64,000 nucleotides of DNA from Nostoc sp. UHCC 0870 (GCF_022063185.1 NZ_CP091913.1:2171501-2235500), one strand, 5' to 3'. Shown: positions 34,070 through 43,405, counted from the stretch's first letter. The notes: generated by a model not told the origin, from the sequence alone. Program-made: numbers and translations.

Positions 34070-36229
34070 ATGTTTAGTTTCAAAAAGAATTACCCTTGTG
34101 TTTTACAGTTCAGTGAAGAAGACTGTGGCGCAGCTTGTCTAGTGACAATTTGTAGACATTATGGACGCTTTTTAAGTTTAAATAAAAGCCGAGAAGCTGT
34201 AGGTACAGGACAATTAGGTACAACTTTATTAGGTCTTAAACGCGGTTCTGAAAATCTCGGTTTCAATACCAGAGCCGTGAAAGCGTCACCGGAAATCATT
34301 GACAGAATCAAAGAACTACAGTTGCCAGTTATTATTCACTGGCAGGGTTACCACTGGGTAGTTTTACACGACAAGCGGGGGAAAAAGTATGTCATAGCTG
34401 ATCCTGCGATCGGTCTGCGTTACGTCAGTAAAGAAGAATTAACAGCCGCTTGGAATGGGGTGATGCTCTTAGTTGAGCCAGATCCCAATCGTTTTTCTCA
34501 ACAACCCCAAGAAAAACCCCAGGCGGGTTTTGTGCGCTTTCTTCAGCGTCTTTTACCCTATCGTGGGCTATTATTCCAGGTTTTTATGCTCAATATTGTT
34601 ATGGGCATCCTGGGTTTAGGTACTCCTGTTCTTATTCAACTGCTGACAGATGATGTCTTAGTTCGTGGAGATACCCAGCTACTCACTGTTGTAGTCACAG
34701 CTGTTGTAGTGATGACTTTATTTAGTAGCACTCTGGAATTATTAGAATCAACGATGATTGCTCATTTTGGGCAACGGCTGCAATTAGGTCTAGTGCTGGA
34801 GTTTGGCCGGAGAATATTACAATTACCCTTGACTTATTACGAAGCTCGTCGCAGTGGGGAAATCACCAGCCGACTCAGAGATATTAATGAAATTAACCAA
34901 TTAGTATCGCAGATTGTGGTTCTGTTACCTAGTCAGTTTTTCATTGCAGTTATTTCTTTTGCCTTGATGCTGTTTTATAGTTGGCAGTTGGCGATCGCAG
35001 TAATTTTAATTGGTGGTTTAATGAGTTTATCCACCTTGCCACTTTTACCAGTTCTGCAACAAAAGACGCGGAATTTATTGGTTTTGGGTGCAGAAAATCA
35101 AGGTGTGTTAGTAGAAACCTTTAAAGGCGCACAGGTGCTAAAAACTACCAATGCCGCGCCGCAATTTTGGGATGAATTACAGAGTCGTTTTGGTCGTCTA
35201 GCTAATCTCACTTTTAGCACTATTCAAATTGGCATTATTAACAATACTCTCGCTAAATTCCTGTCCACAATTGGCGGTGTGGTTTTACTGGGGCTAGGTA
35301 GTATGCTGGTGGTTCAGGGACAATTAAGCATTGGTCAAATGTTGGCTATTAATGCTCTCCAGTTCAATGTTTTGGCATTAATAGGTACATTAGTGGGTTT
35401 AGTTGATGAATATTTTCGCTCTCAAACTGCTGTAGCTCGGCTGTTAGAAGTGATTGATGCAACTCCAGAAGAGGATGAAAAAACACAAAAGCCAGTTGCA
35501 CAAATAGCAGGTGATACAGATATTCGTTTTTCCCATCTCAACTTTCATCACCCTGGTAGAGTTGATTTATTAGAAGATTTTTCTCTAAAAATCCCTGGTG
35601 GTCAGGTTATTGCTTTGATTGGTAAATCAGGCTGTGGTAAAAGTTCTTTAGCTAAACTCATGGCGGGTTTATATCAGCCCAATTCTGGCAATATCCGCAT
35701 TGGTTTTTATAATATTCACGATTTATCCCTTGATTGTTTGCGACAGCAGGTAGTTTATATCCCCCAAGAAGCTCATTTCTGGAGTCGCTCGATTTTAGAA
35801 AATTTCCGTTTAGGAACGCCACACATTCCTTTTGAAGAAATTGTCACAGCTTGTCATGTTGCTGATGCAGATAGTTTTATCAGCCAATTACCCAATAAGT
35901 ATCAAACAGTGTTAGGAGAATTTGGGGCGAATCTCTCTGGTGGACAAAAACAACGATTAGCGATCGCTAGAGGTGTTCTGACTAATCCACCTGTACTAAT
36001 TTTAGATGAAGCAACTGCTGGATTAGATCCAGTTAGTGAAACGCAAGTTTTAGATCGCCTCTTAGAACACCGCCAAGGTAAAACCACAATTTTAATCACC
36101 CACCGTCCCAGCGTAGTCCAGCGTGCTGATTGGATTGTTTTGTTAGATCAAGGTAAGGTGCAAATGCAAGGCACTCTAGAAAGTTTACAGGCTCAATCGG
36201 GAGAACATTTAAAGTTTTTATCTGTGTAA
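34070..36229 (+). CDS. Peptidase-containing ABC exporter (C39, PCAT)
   Basis: 719 aa in three parts. The N-terminal C39 peptidase has Gln13, Cys19 (FSEEDCGAACL), His95 (GYHWVVLH) and Asp111. Six membrane helices follow (about 160-440). The ATPase shows Walker A IGKSGCGKSSL, signature LSGGQKQRLAIARG, Walker B LILDEATAGLD and the TTILITHRP switch His. Such transporters cut leader peptides after Gly-Gly and export the core. Four substrates with such leaders lie directly downstream, and the HlyD adaptor is upstream, so this is a complete inner-membrane export unit. Confidence 0.93.
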   Translation: MFSFKKNYPCVLQFSEEDCGAACLVTICRHYGRFLSLNKSREAVGTGQLGTTLLGLKRGSENLGFNTRAVKASPEIIDRIKELQLPVIIHWQGYHWVVLHDKRGKKYVIADPAIGLRYVSKEELTAAWNGVMLLVEPDPNRFSQQPQEKPQAGFVRFLQRLLPYRGLLFQVFMLNIVMGILGLGTPVLIQLLTDDVLVRGDTQLLTVVVTAVVVMTLFSSTLELLESTMIAHFGQRLQLGLVLEFGRRILQLPLTYYEARRSGEITSRLRDINEINQLVSQIVVLLPSQFFIAVISFALMLFYSWQLAIAVILIGGLMSLSTLPLLPVLQQKTRNLLVLGAENQGVLVETFKGAQVLKTTNAAPQFWDELQSRFGRLANLTFSTIQIGIINNTLAKFLSTIGGVVLLGLGSMLVVQGQLSIGQMLAINALQFNVLALIGTLVGLVDEYFRSQTAVARLLEVIDATPEEDEKTQKPVAQIAGDTDIRFSHLNFHHPGRVDLLEDFSLKIPGGQVIALIGKSGCGKSSLAKLMAGLYQPNSGNIRIGFYNIHDLSLDCLRQQVVYIPQEAHFWSRSILENFRLGTPHIPFEEIVTACHVADADSFISQLPNKYQTVLGEFGANLSGGQKQRLAIARGVLTNPPVLILDEATAGLDPVSETQVLDRLLEHRQGKTTILITHRPSVVQRADWIVLLDQGKVQMQGTLESLQAQSGEHLKFLSV

Positions 36230-36489
36230 ATTTAATTGTCAGATTCAGACATTTAAAATTTACTATGATTCAGAATTGCAATAAACGCCTTATAGATGTG
36301 CAAACTTGTACATCTATTTTTTGCATACAAATAAATTTAATTAAAGCTATAAAATAAATGTGTTTTTTTGTTAGTAATTTAATTCGTGTTTTACGGTAGT
36401 TTCATGTATCAAGAGACATAAAAGAAAGTTCCAAGACTTTACCCCTTTTGACTAATTTAAACTAACAAGAAATATCTAATAATAAAAAC

Positions 36490-36508
36490 ATAGGTGATTA
36501 ACACCTAT
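36490..36508 (+). promoter_or_regulatory. Palindrome upstream of peptide gene 1
   Basis: ATAGGTG-ATTAA-CACCTAT, perfect 7-bp arms, followed 12 bp later by GTAAGTGAGGTAAG and the ATG. It matches 37476-37494 and, in part, 30368-30383. It may be an operator or a 5'-UTR hairpin. The 36230-36489 stretch has no gene. Confidence 0.6.
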
Positions 36509-36540
36509 AAATGAACAAACGTAAGTGAGGTAAGAATTTT

Positions 36541-36762
36541 ATGTCAACTCTAATGATGTCTGATTTACTGGAAGACCTATCCGCAGAGCAACAACAAATC
36601 CTAGCTGGCGGACAAGGTAGAACAGAAGATGATTTAGATAGCGGAGACACCGAAGAAAATGGTGTTCAAGGCTTAATGAAGCTACGTTCTGGTACTTACA
36701 GAATTACCAAAACTAGCCGAACCAGAGCCATTGTCCGCATTCAAAAAGTTGGACAAAACTAA
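36541..36762 (+). CDS. Double-glycine leader peptide 1 (bacteriocin-like precursor)
   Basis: 73 aa. The leader MSDLLEDLSAEQQQILAGG has the LSxEQQxLxGG motif cut by C39 exporters, leaving a 49-residue core: acidic first half (TEDDLDSGDTEENG), then a basic Arg/Thr-rich end (KTSRTRAIVRIQKVGQN). No Cys, so lanthionine or disulfide formation is not expected. GAGGTAAG serves as the RBS. Confidence 0.82.
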   Translation: MSTLMMSDLLEDLSAEQQQILAGGQGRTEDDLDSGDTEENGVQGLMKLRSGTYRITKTSRTRAIVRIQKVGQN

Positions 36763-37068
36763 TCTTTTCAAGTGATTAAGTAAGCACAGTAGAAGATTGA
36801 TAGATTTGATTGAAAGTAATTTACTTTTGGAAAATCTTGCTCATTCTTCTACTTTCTTCCAGGCATTAATTAACCACAGTGACAGCAGAAAAGCGCGTGC
36901 TATATTTTCTGCTACCTCTATTTCTAATTGCAAATTAATTTGACAGCCTGATGCTCATTTCTACACTGGTTAACTCAAATAGTTAACCGTAAATTTGCAC
37001 CCATTAATATATTTTTATCCCCACGGGTGCTAACTAAAAACCATGTACGAAAGTGAGGTAAATAATTT

Positions 37069-37236
37069 ATGTCAACTAAAGTCATCACATCTGATTTGTT
37101 TGTACCATTATCCACAGATGAACAGCAGCTTCTATCTGGAGGACAACGTAGTTTTGGAGGCGGATCTGACGGAGACCAATGGAGAAGAAGATACTTCAGT
37201 TTACGTCGCTGCGTCCGCAGATGCTTACGATTTTAA
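37069..37236 (+). CDS. Double-glycine leader peptide 2 (short)
   Basis: 55 aa; short enough to be missed by length-filtered gene calling. Leader VITSDLFVPLSTDEQQLLSGG split as SDLFVPLSTDEQQ then LLSGG; 30-residue core QRSFGGGSDGDQWRRRYFSL followed by RRCVRRCLRF, strongly basic with two Cys. GTGAGGTAA lies 9 bp before the ATG. A longer frame in the same place (37043-37258) lacks the leader and is rejected. Confidence 0.8.
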   Translation: MSTKVITSDLFVPLSTDEQQLLSGGQRSFGGGSDGDQWRRRYFSLRRCVRRCLRF

Positions 37237-37278
37237 TTATACAAAATCTACGGTTTAATTAGTACCGTATTTTATGTA

Positions 37279-37321
37279 AAATTGCACCCACGGATGTATT
37301 TTATATCCGTGGGTGCAATTT
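37279..37321 (+). terminator. Terminator-like hairpin after peptide gene 2
   Basis: A 17-bp perfect stem starting AAATTGCACCCACGGAT, with a 9-nt loop and a T-rich exit. A weaker related hairpin (TTTGCACCC...GGGTGC) lies upstream at 36993-37031. Confidence 0.7.
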
Positions 37322-37475
37322 ATTTACAATAATATTGAAAGAAAATACTAATGTTTTATTGTTATTCAATGGGGCTTTGCTTAAAAATATTAAATATCTT
37401 AAGATAGAAAATTTTCTTATTTTTTTACTCCTAAAGAATAATTTATTTGTTAGCCCATAGATTTATAAATAAAGC

Positions 37476-37494
37476 ATAGGTAATTAACACCTAT
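37476..37494 (+). promoter_or_regulatory. Palindrome upstream of peptide gene 3
   Basis: ATAGGTA-ATTAA-CACCTAT, followed by GTAAGTGAGGTAAG at 37504 and the ATG at 37523. Same design as upstream of peptide gene 1. Confidence 0.6.
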
Positions 37495-37522
37495 ATATGC
37501 AATGTAAGTGAGGTAAGAAATC

Positions 37523-37789
37523 ATGTTTAGTCCAACAATTACATCCGATTTATTGATGGATTTATCCACAGATGAACAGCAACTTCTCGCTGGTGGAAAA
37601 AAACAACGTTGTGGCGGTGTCTCAGATGATGGTGAAGCATCCCAATTTAAAACACAAAATGGTGGTAACGGTAACGGTGGTGGATTCAGTGCGATGCTCT
37701 GTTACAGAATAACCGCAACACCATCTTTCCAATGTGGAAATGGAAATGGTAACGGGGAAGAAGAGGGAGACGAAGGAATGGAGTCATAA
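37523..37789 (+). CDS. Double-glycine leader peptide 3 (Gly/Asn-rich)
   Basis: 88 aa. Leader ITSDLLMDLSTDEQQLLAGG, core 63 residues rich in Gly/Asn (NGGNGNGGGF, CGNGNGNGEEEGDE) with three Cys. The Gly/Asn-rich middle resembles class IIb or microcin-like cores, and the acidic tail is unusual. No modifying enzyme is nearby. Confidence 0.82.
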   Translation: MFSPTITSDLLMDLSTDEQQLLAGGKKQRCGGVSDDGEASQFKTQNGGNGNGGGFSAMLCYRITATPSFQCGNGNGNGEEEGDEGMES

Positions 37790-38017
37790 TGTAATTTTGA
37801 TGACTTACTCAAGATGAATTACTTTTTGAGCAAGTTATCACAAGTCTCCTATATTCTTTGAAAAAATTAAATCAACGGAACAGAAATATGAAAGCTAGGT
37901 GCTACACCTAACACTTAGCTTTCTGTTCCTTCCTGACACAAAACAGCAGTATTTTTGCTAATTCATACTCCTCTTGGGACGCTATTAAATACTTTGACAA
38001 AAATGAGGCCAATAACT

Positions 38018-38227
38018 ATGACAAATCAAGTTCTTCCATCTGATTTACTCGTAGAATTATCCGCAGAAGAACAACAGCAACTAGCAGGAGGATGCTGTGG
38101 TGCTTCCAATGTCCCCAGTTGTGGTTGTGGTGATTCGAGTCGTCCTAGTTACGGTTATGGTAGTTGGGGTCGTCGCCGTCGTTTCGGTGGTTGGGGTCAT
38201 CGCACCTATAAATATGGTTGTCGCTGA
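38018..38227 (+). CDS. Double-glycine leader peptide 4 (Cys/Gly/Tyr-rich)
   Basis: 69 aa from ATG 38018. Leader LPSDLLVELSAEEQQQLAGG, core 44 residues starting CCGASNVPSCGCG and ending YKYGCR, with five Cys and a basic GRRRRFGGWG stretch. It is the most cationic core and a good candidate for disulfide bonding. The RBS region is ATGAGGCC. An upstream in-frame ATG (37955) adds non-leader residues and is not used. Confidence 0.82.
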   Translation: MTNQVLPSDLLVELSAEEQQQLAGGCCGASNVPSCGCGDSSRPSYGYGSWGRRRRFGGWGHRTYKYGCR

Positions 38228-38348
38228 AGGTAATTCACCCAAGTTCACTTCAACAAAGTTTTTGACTCACAAACAATATCAAGTTTTAACTTGATTGGTT
38301 CTCTATTTGTTATGTGAGCATAATAGTTAACAGCATAAACCCATGATC

Positions 38349-38407
38349 ACAAGTCTTGATTGTACATCTGTGTAATGCAGATAAAGCACATCAGACTTGT
38401 TTTTTTA
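38349..38407. terminator. Terminator between the peptide genes and the hydrolase gene
   Basis: Stem ACAAGTCT / AGACTTGT followed by TTTTTTT on the plus strand. The loop is long (36 nt). It ends the plus-strand peptide cluster and may also serve the convergent hydrolase gene. Confidence 0.55.
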
Positions 38408-38414
38408 TGTCAAT

Positions 38415-39335
38415 TTATGCGTTGAGTTTTTTAGAATCTGATAACCTGACGCGTTCCCAAATCCAATCTTGTAAAAGTGGGTTGACTAGATGAGGTGCTT
38501 CATCTTGAGGAGAATGACCTACGCCTTCTAAGGGAATAAATTTCAAGACTTGGGGATAATTGGCTAACTCTCTACCTAAGTCTATATTTTCCCACGGATC
38601 GGCTGTTCCCCACAAGATAATTGCTGGACAAGGTAGATTGGGTAAAAGGTCTTCGGGTAAAGGACCTGTAGAATAGGAGGTGAAAGCTAAAAATACAGCT
38701 ACTGCACCAGGGTCTTTGGCTGGTGCGGTGAGAATGTCTACTAACTCATCTGTAACTGCTCCAGCATCAGCATAAGCTTGCAGTAAAATTTTGCGGACTG
38801 TTTTTGGTTGGGCTACCTGATTAAAGAAGAATTTGCCAATTGCTTTGATAGATAAGACTCGTTGCAGTACGGGTGCGCCAAAACGACGCGACCAAGGTAA
38901 TGTTTCTCGTTTGCGATCGTGCAACAATCGTAGAGAACAGTTAATTAAAGTAATTCCCAGTGCAATGTCTGGGTTACTCACGGCTGCTTGCATGACTACA
39001 ATACAGCCAATAGAATTTCCAACTAAAAAAGCTGGTTCACCTACTACTTCGCGACAAAAATCTGCTACTTGCTGTCCCCAATTTTCTAGGGTGTATGTCA
39101 TTTCGATTTCTGGTTGGGGTTTAGCTGAAGCACCGAAACCAATTAAATCTATGGCATAAACTCGGCAGTTTTCAGCTAACACGGGTATATTTTTTCGCCA
39201 GTGTAACCACGAAGCTCCAAAGCCATGCACTAGAACTACAGATGGCCCTGTATTTCCTTGTGTTTGATAGCAAATTGGGAAGCCTCGCCAAGTCCAGGTT
39301 TTTGTGGAGTCAGAATTGATGGTCTGAGTAGTCAT
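38415..39335 (-). CDS. Alpha/beta-fold hydrolase
   Basis: 306 aa. Oxyanion region VVLVHGFGASWLHWRKNIPV, nucleophile elbow FLVGNSIGCIV (Ser), acid in AIILWGTADPWENI and catalytic His in EGVGHSPQDEAP: a complete triad. No signal peptide. It resembles chloroplast and cyanobacterial hydrolases related to pheophytinase or epoxide hydrolases, but the substrate is unknown. Confidence 0.85.
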   Translation of the reverse strand: MTTQTINSDSTKTWTWRGFPICYQTQGNTGPSVVLVHGFGASWLHWRKNIPVLAENCRVYAIDLIGFGASAKPQPEIEMTYTLENWGQQVADFCREVVGEPAFLVGNSIGCIVVMQAAVSNPDIALGITLINCSLRLLHDRKRETLPWSRRFGAPVLQRVLSIKAIGKFFFNQVAQPKTVRKILLQAYADAGAVTDELVDILTAPAKDPGAVAVFLAFTSYSTGPLPEDLLPNLPCPAIILWGTADPWENIDLGRELANYPQVLKFIPLEGVGHSPQDEAPHLVNPLLQDWIWERVRLSDSKKLNA

Positions 39336-39639
39336 AAGAACTTACGAATATTAAAAAATTTATGCACGCAGATAAAAATTTATCAAAACCATAATCGGAG
39401 CAAAATTTAATGGGAAAAATAATTTATCTATAAAATCAAAACATAGTTAATAATGGGTTTATATATAATACCTTATATATTAGCGAGGTACAAATTCAGT
39501 AGTTTTACAAGTTACGTATCAGAAATCGGCTTATAAGATATATTGAATGTTAAGCATCTGCTAACGGTTGGTTTGCATCTAAAAATTGACGCAAAATTTA
39601 ACCTACATTTTTATTGCTAGTACCTTCCAGTACAAGAAG

Positions 39640-40194
39640 ATGACTAGAACTGAAACAATTGATACTCCTGTTGGTGGCTACGCACCAGATTTTGAACTGC
39701 CAGGCATTGACAATCAAGTACACCATCTTAGACGTTATTTAGAAAATTTCCGTGTAGTTGGTGTCATCTCTATGTGTCACAACTGCCCTTATGTAAATTT
39801 ATATCTCAACAGACTAAAGGAAATCCAGGCGGAATTTACAGCAAATGGATTTATATTAATGGGGATAAATGCCAGTGATCATACTGAGTCTCCGGGGAAC
39901 AACTGGGAAAGTATGAAAACTTTTGCTGAAAACCACCAGTTGAACTTTCCTTACCTATGGGATTCAACTCAAGATGTGAGTCGGAGTTTTGGCGCGATCG
40001 CTACACCGACGGCTTTTCTGGTAGACAGTCATGGTATATTGCGATATAGAGGACAGATTGACAATCATCCTCACGAACCGTTAGGTACGGGTGAAGAGTA
40101 TCTCAGAAATGCGATCGCAGCCTTGTTTAAAGGTGAAGAAATCACCACACCGGAAACAGAACCAGTAGGCACTTCAATAATCTGGCGGATCTAG
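39640..40194 (+). CDS. Thioredoxin-fold peroxiredoxin-like protein
   Basis: 184 aa from ATG 39640; a TTG-started longer form is not used. APDFELPGIDNQVHHL and the strand VVGVISMCHNCPYVNLYL place a CHNC (CxxC) at the active-site position of AhpC/TSA-type folds. SFGAIATPTAFLVDSHGILRYRG is the cis-Pro loop. It is probably a cytosolic thiol oxidoreductase. Close homologues are common in cyanobacteria, unassigned. Confidence 0.82.
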   Translation: MTRTETIDTPVGGYAPDFELPGIDNQVHHLRRYLENFRVVGVISMCHNCPYVNLYLNRLKEIQAEFTANGFILMGINASDHTESPGNNWESMKTFAENHQLNFPYLWDSTQDVSRSFGAIATPTAFLVDSHGILRYRGQIDNHPHEPLGTGEEYLRNAIAALFKGEEITTPETEPVGTSIIWRI

Positions 40195-40264
40195 ACATAG
40201 ATAGTCATACTACTGCTATCTTAAATTGGAGGCAATTGCAACTTTTTTGATAAAGCGTGATTTC

Positions 40265-40996
40265 ATGGGAACGACGAATTACCGACGGGTTTTACTTAAA
40301 CTGAGCGGTGAAGCCTTAATGGGCAACATGGGCTATGGTATTGATCCAGAAGTGGTCAAAGAGATTGGGCAAGAAATAGCAGAGGTGATAGCTACAGGCG
40401 TTCAGATGGCCATCGTCGTAGGTGGTGGCAATATCTTTCGCGGTGTAAAAGCAGCCTCGGCAGGGATGGATAGGGCAACAGCCGACTACATTGGCATGAT
40501 AGCCACGGTTATGAATGCCATGACACTGCAAGATTCATTAGAACGTATAGGAGTACAGACGCGGGTACAAACTGCGATCGCTATGCAAGAACTAGCAGAA
40601 CCATATATTCGTCGTCGCGCCATCCGTCATCTTGAAAAAGGTCGGGTGGTTATTTTTGGCGCAGGTTCTGGAAATCCATTTTTTACTACAGATACTACCG
40701 CAGCATTGAGAGCCGCAGAAATTGATGCAGAAGTAATTTTTAAAGCTACTAAAGTAGATGGTATATACGATGCTGACCCGGAAATTTATCCGAATGCAAA
40801 ACGTTACACTAGTCTGACCTACACCCATGTTTTAGCGAATGATTTGCGGGTAATGGATAGTACCGCGATCGCATTGTGTAAAGAAAACAATATCCCCATT
40901 TTAGTCTTTGACCTAACAATGCGCGGCAATATTCGCCGGGCAGTTTTAGGAGAATCTATCGGTACTCTTGTGGGAGGTTCATGTGAAATTAGCTGA
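40265..40996 (+). CDS. pyrH: UMP kinase
   Basis: 243 aa from ATG 40265. [76 protein letters not shown] and [12 protein letters not shown] are the amino-acid-kinase-fold motifs of bacterial PyrH. It phosphorylates UMP to UDP. It overlaps frr by 14 bp, the usual pyrH-frr pair of cyanobacteria. Confidence 0.96.
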   Translation: MGTTNYRRVLLKLSGEALMGNMGYGIDPEVVKEIGQEIAEVIATGVQMAIVVGGGNIFRGVKAASAGMDRATADYIGMIATVMNAMTLQDSLERIGVQTRVQTAIAMQELAEPYIRRRAIRHLEKGRVVIFGAGSGNPFFTTDTTAALRAAEIDAEVIFKATKVDGIYDADPEIYPNAKRYTSLTYTHVLANDLRVMDSTAIALCKENNIPILVFDLTMRGNIRRAVLGESIGTLVGGSCEIS

Positions 40997-41531
40997 CGCT
41001 CAAAATAAAATGCAAAAAACTGTTGAGTCCACTCAACAGGCATTTAATACAATTCGTACTGGTCGCGCCAATGCGAGTTTGCTAGATAAAGTCTTGGTGG
41101 ACTACTACGGTTCACCTACACCCTTAAAATCACTGGCAAACATCAGTACCCCAGATGCCACAACAGTCCTGATTCAGCCCTACGATAAAAGCAGCTTAAA
41201 CATAGTCGAGAAGGCGATTTCCCTCTCAGATGTGGGTTTAACACCCAGCAACGACGGTTCGGTAATTCGATTGAATATACCACCCTTAACTAGCGATCGC
41301 CGGAAAGAACTAGTCAAAATAGCCGCCAAGTACGCTGAAGAAGGTCGCGTAGGGATTCGTAACATCCGCCGTGATGCTATAGACTCCATTCGCAAACAAG
41401 AGAAAGCCTCAGAGATTTCTGAGGACGAATCCAAAGACCAACAAGATAAACTGCAAAAGCTGACCAACCAGTACACGGCAAAAATTGACGAGTTACTGGC
41501 GGAAAAAGAGAAAGATATCAGCACTGTCTAA
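40983..41531 (+). CDS. frr: Ribosome recycling factor
   Basis: 182 aa from GTG 40983 ([10 protein letters not shown]), chosen because GGGAGG lies 6 bp upstream and the family starts with KLAEAE-like sequence. [57 protein letters not shown] and the C-terminal helix are complete. With EF-G it splits post-termination ribosomes. It is translationally coupled to pyrH. Confidence 0.96.
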   Translation: MKLADAQNKMQKTVESTQQAFNTIRTGRANASLLDKVLVDYYGSPTPLKSLANISTPDATTVLIQPYDKSSLNIVEKAISLSDVGLTPSNDGSVIRLNIPPLTSDRRKELVKIAAKYAEEGRVGIRNIRRDAIDSIRKQEKASEISEDESKDQQDKLQKLTNQYTAKIDELLAEKEKDISTV

Positions 41532-41747
41532 TTAGGTGATAGGGGACAGGTGACAGGTGACAGTAAAAAGCCTTTCCTGTAATTGATGGGAGGAGGGGAA
41601 AAGGTCAAAGGGAGAAGGTGAAAGAAATTTTCTTTTTCCCTGGCGAACTTTCCCCTTTTTTCTGGGTTTATTAATTTTGAATTTTGTAGCTTGCTTCTCT
41701 TTCAGAGACGCTATCACGAACTCGTAGAGTATTTTGAATTTTGAATT

Positions 41748-42869
41748 ATGTATGACACCATCATTGTTGGTGCTGGGCCTGCGGGTGGAACAGCAGCATA
41801 TCATTTAGCCAAGAAAGGGCGTTCAGTATTAATTTTAGAAAAAGAATCCCTACCTAGATATAAACCCTGTGGTGGTGGCGTGTCACCTGCGATCGCTGAC
41901 TGGTTCGACTTTGACTTTAGCCCAGCCATTTCTGTAAAAGTAGACTCCGTGCGTTTTACCTGGAATTTAGATGATCCAGTAGAAGCGGAAATCACCACCA
42001 AAGAACCAATTTGGATGGTACGACGCGATATTTTTGACCATTTTTTGGTGCAGCAAGCCCAGAATCAAGGTGCGGAACTACGCGACAATACTGAAGTTAC
42101 AGGTATTGAATTTAAAAGTGACCATTGGCAAGTCAATACAGTCAATGGGCCAGTTGCTGGTCGCTATCTCATCGCCGCCGATGGTGCAAAAGGGCCGATG
42201 GCAAAATGGCTAGGCTTCAAAGACCGTAAACGCCGCCTAGCAGGGGCTTTAGAAGCCGAAGTTCCTGCTACAGTAGAAGACAAATCTACAATTCACTTTG
42301 AATTTGGTTTAGTCAAAAACGGCTATATCTGGAACTTTCCCAAAACTGATGGTTATTCAATTGGGGTAGGTACTTTTATTGGTGGCGAACCCCAAAATTT
42401 TAAGAAAATTGTGGCTGAGTATGCCAAATCATTCAATGTAGATGTGAACACTAGTAAGCAATATGGTCATCCCCTTTGCTTATGGGATGGTAATCAACGC
42501 CTGCATACTCAAAATGCAATTTTAGCAGGGGAAGCCGCTTGTGTCGTTGATCCAATGACAGCCGAAGGTATCCGTCCCTCAATTTTTAGCGGTTTAGTAG
42601 CAGCCGGGATGGTTGATCAGGCACTTGCTGGTGATATCAATGCTTTAGAACAATACACTGAAATCATCCATGAAAAATGGGGTTCAGAAATGGCTTGGGC
42701 AAAAAAATTAGCAGGAGCATTTTATCGCTTTCCTGGTGTTGCTTATCAAGTTGGGATCAAGCGTCCTTCTAGTACCCAAATCATGGGTAAAGTTCTGTCT
42801 GGCGAACTTTCTTATAGTAACGTTGCTGGACGCGCATTGAAGAGATTAATCCCTGGGTTTAGGAATTAA
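41748..42869 (+). CDS. Geranylgeranyl reductase family FAD enzyme
   Basis: 373 aa. The FAD-binding YDTIIVGAGPAGGTAAYHLA, PRYKPCGGGVSP (family Cys motif), RYLIAADGAKGPMAKWLG and GEAACVVDPMTAEGIRPSIF are typical of the GGR family. ChlP, the member that saturates geranylgeranyl chlorophyll, is about 405 aa; this shorter paralogue may act on other isoprenoids or lipids. Confidence 0.85.
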   Translation: MYDTIIVGAGPAGGTAAYHLAKKGRSVLILEKESLPRYKPCGGGVSPAIADWFDFDFSPAISVKVDSVRFTWNLDDPVEAEITTKEPIWMVRRDIFDHFLVQQAQNQGAELRDNTEVTGIEFKSDHWQVNTVNGPVAGRYLIAADGAKGPMAKWLGFKDRKRRLAGALEAEVPATVEDKSTIHFEFGLVKNGYIWNFPKTDGYSIGVGTFIGGEPQNFKKIVAEYAKSFNVDVNTSKQYGHPLCLWDGNQRLHTQNAILAGEAACVVDPMTAEGIRPSIFSGLVAAGMVDQALAGDINALEQYTEIIHEKWGSEMAWAKKLAGAFYRFPGVAYQVGIKRPSSTQIMGKVLSGELSYSNVAGRALKRLIPGFRN

Positions 42870-42874
42870 AAAAC

Positions 42875-42999
42875 CTGACTTTTCACGTCATGAGGAAAAG
42901 TCTACGGAAAATCTAACTTCCAAACCAGGATTTCAAAGTCTCTCTCCTCGCAGGAGAGAGATTTAGAGAGAGGTTTTCCAGATACCGTGAAAAGTTAGT
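42875..42999. mobile_element. About 125-bp MITE truncating hicA
   Basis: Inverted ends share ACTTTTCACG (42878-42887 and its complement 42986-42995), with an internal hairpin TCTCTCTCCT-CG-CAGGAGAGAGA. The HicA reading frame changes from family sequence to repeat-encoded sequence exactly at its right edge. Confidence 0.7.
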
Positions 43000-43098
43000 T
43001 AACCGAATATGGCTACCTGTTTGATGACTAACTTCGTATCCTAGAATTGCAAGTACTTTGACTAACTCATTACCAGATAAGTCTCGTGGGAGTTTCAA
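42913..43098 (-). pseudogene. hicA: HicA toxin, truncated by a MITE
   Basis: 61 codons. Residues 1-32 are HicA (KLPRDLSGNELVKVLAILGY, HQTGSHIRLT, with the catalytic His in SHIRLT). From NFSRYLENL on the sequence is MITE-derived and the C-terminal half of the double-stranded-RNA-binding fold is lost. HicA cleaves mRNA; this form is unlikely to fold. The 4-bp overlap with hicB is intact. Confidence 0.78.
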
Positions 43099-43304
43099 GA
43101 AGCTATCACCTCATCACGGACAATATGTAAACGGATGATTTTAGGACGCTGTTGTTCATCGGGAAAATGGCAGTGAACTGCATCCCGAACCATTCCCCGC
43201 AATGTTTCGATATTATCAGCCTGAGTAAAAATCGACTCTCCTAAAGCTTTAGCGGAGTATCCACCGTCTAGATCATCTTCAACGAGAAATACTATTTCAG
43301 TCAT
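43095..43304 (-). CDS. hicB: HicB-like antitoxin, orphaned
   Basis: 69 aa. TEIVFLVEDDLDGGYSAKAL and TQADNIETLRGMVRDAVHCH match the small HicB partner with a degenerate RNase H-like fold and no DNA-binding tail. It lies upstream of and overlaps the broken toxin, so it currently has no local partner. Confidence 0.82.
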   Translation of the reverse strand: MTEIVFLVEDDLDGGYSAKALGESIFTQADNIETLRGMVRDAVHCHFPDEQQRPKIIRLHIVRDEVIAS

Positions 43305-43405
43305 ATTTAATATTTGTGTAACTACTCAATTTTACAGCCCATCAAGTAGCGATCGCGTTCCGCCCACCGGAGGCGATCGCCCTCAACTCTCAACTGTATC
43401 TCGGA

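Noticed and set aside
37043..37258. 71-codon ORF overlapping peptide gene 2
   Set aside because: Another frame carries the double-glycine leader, RBS and terminator; this frame is its shadow.
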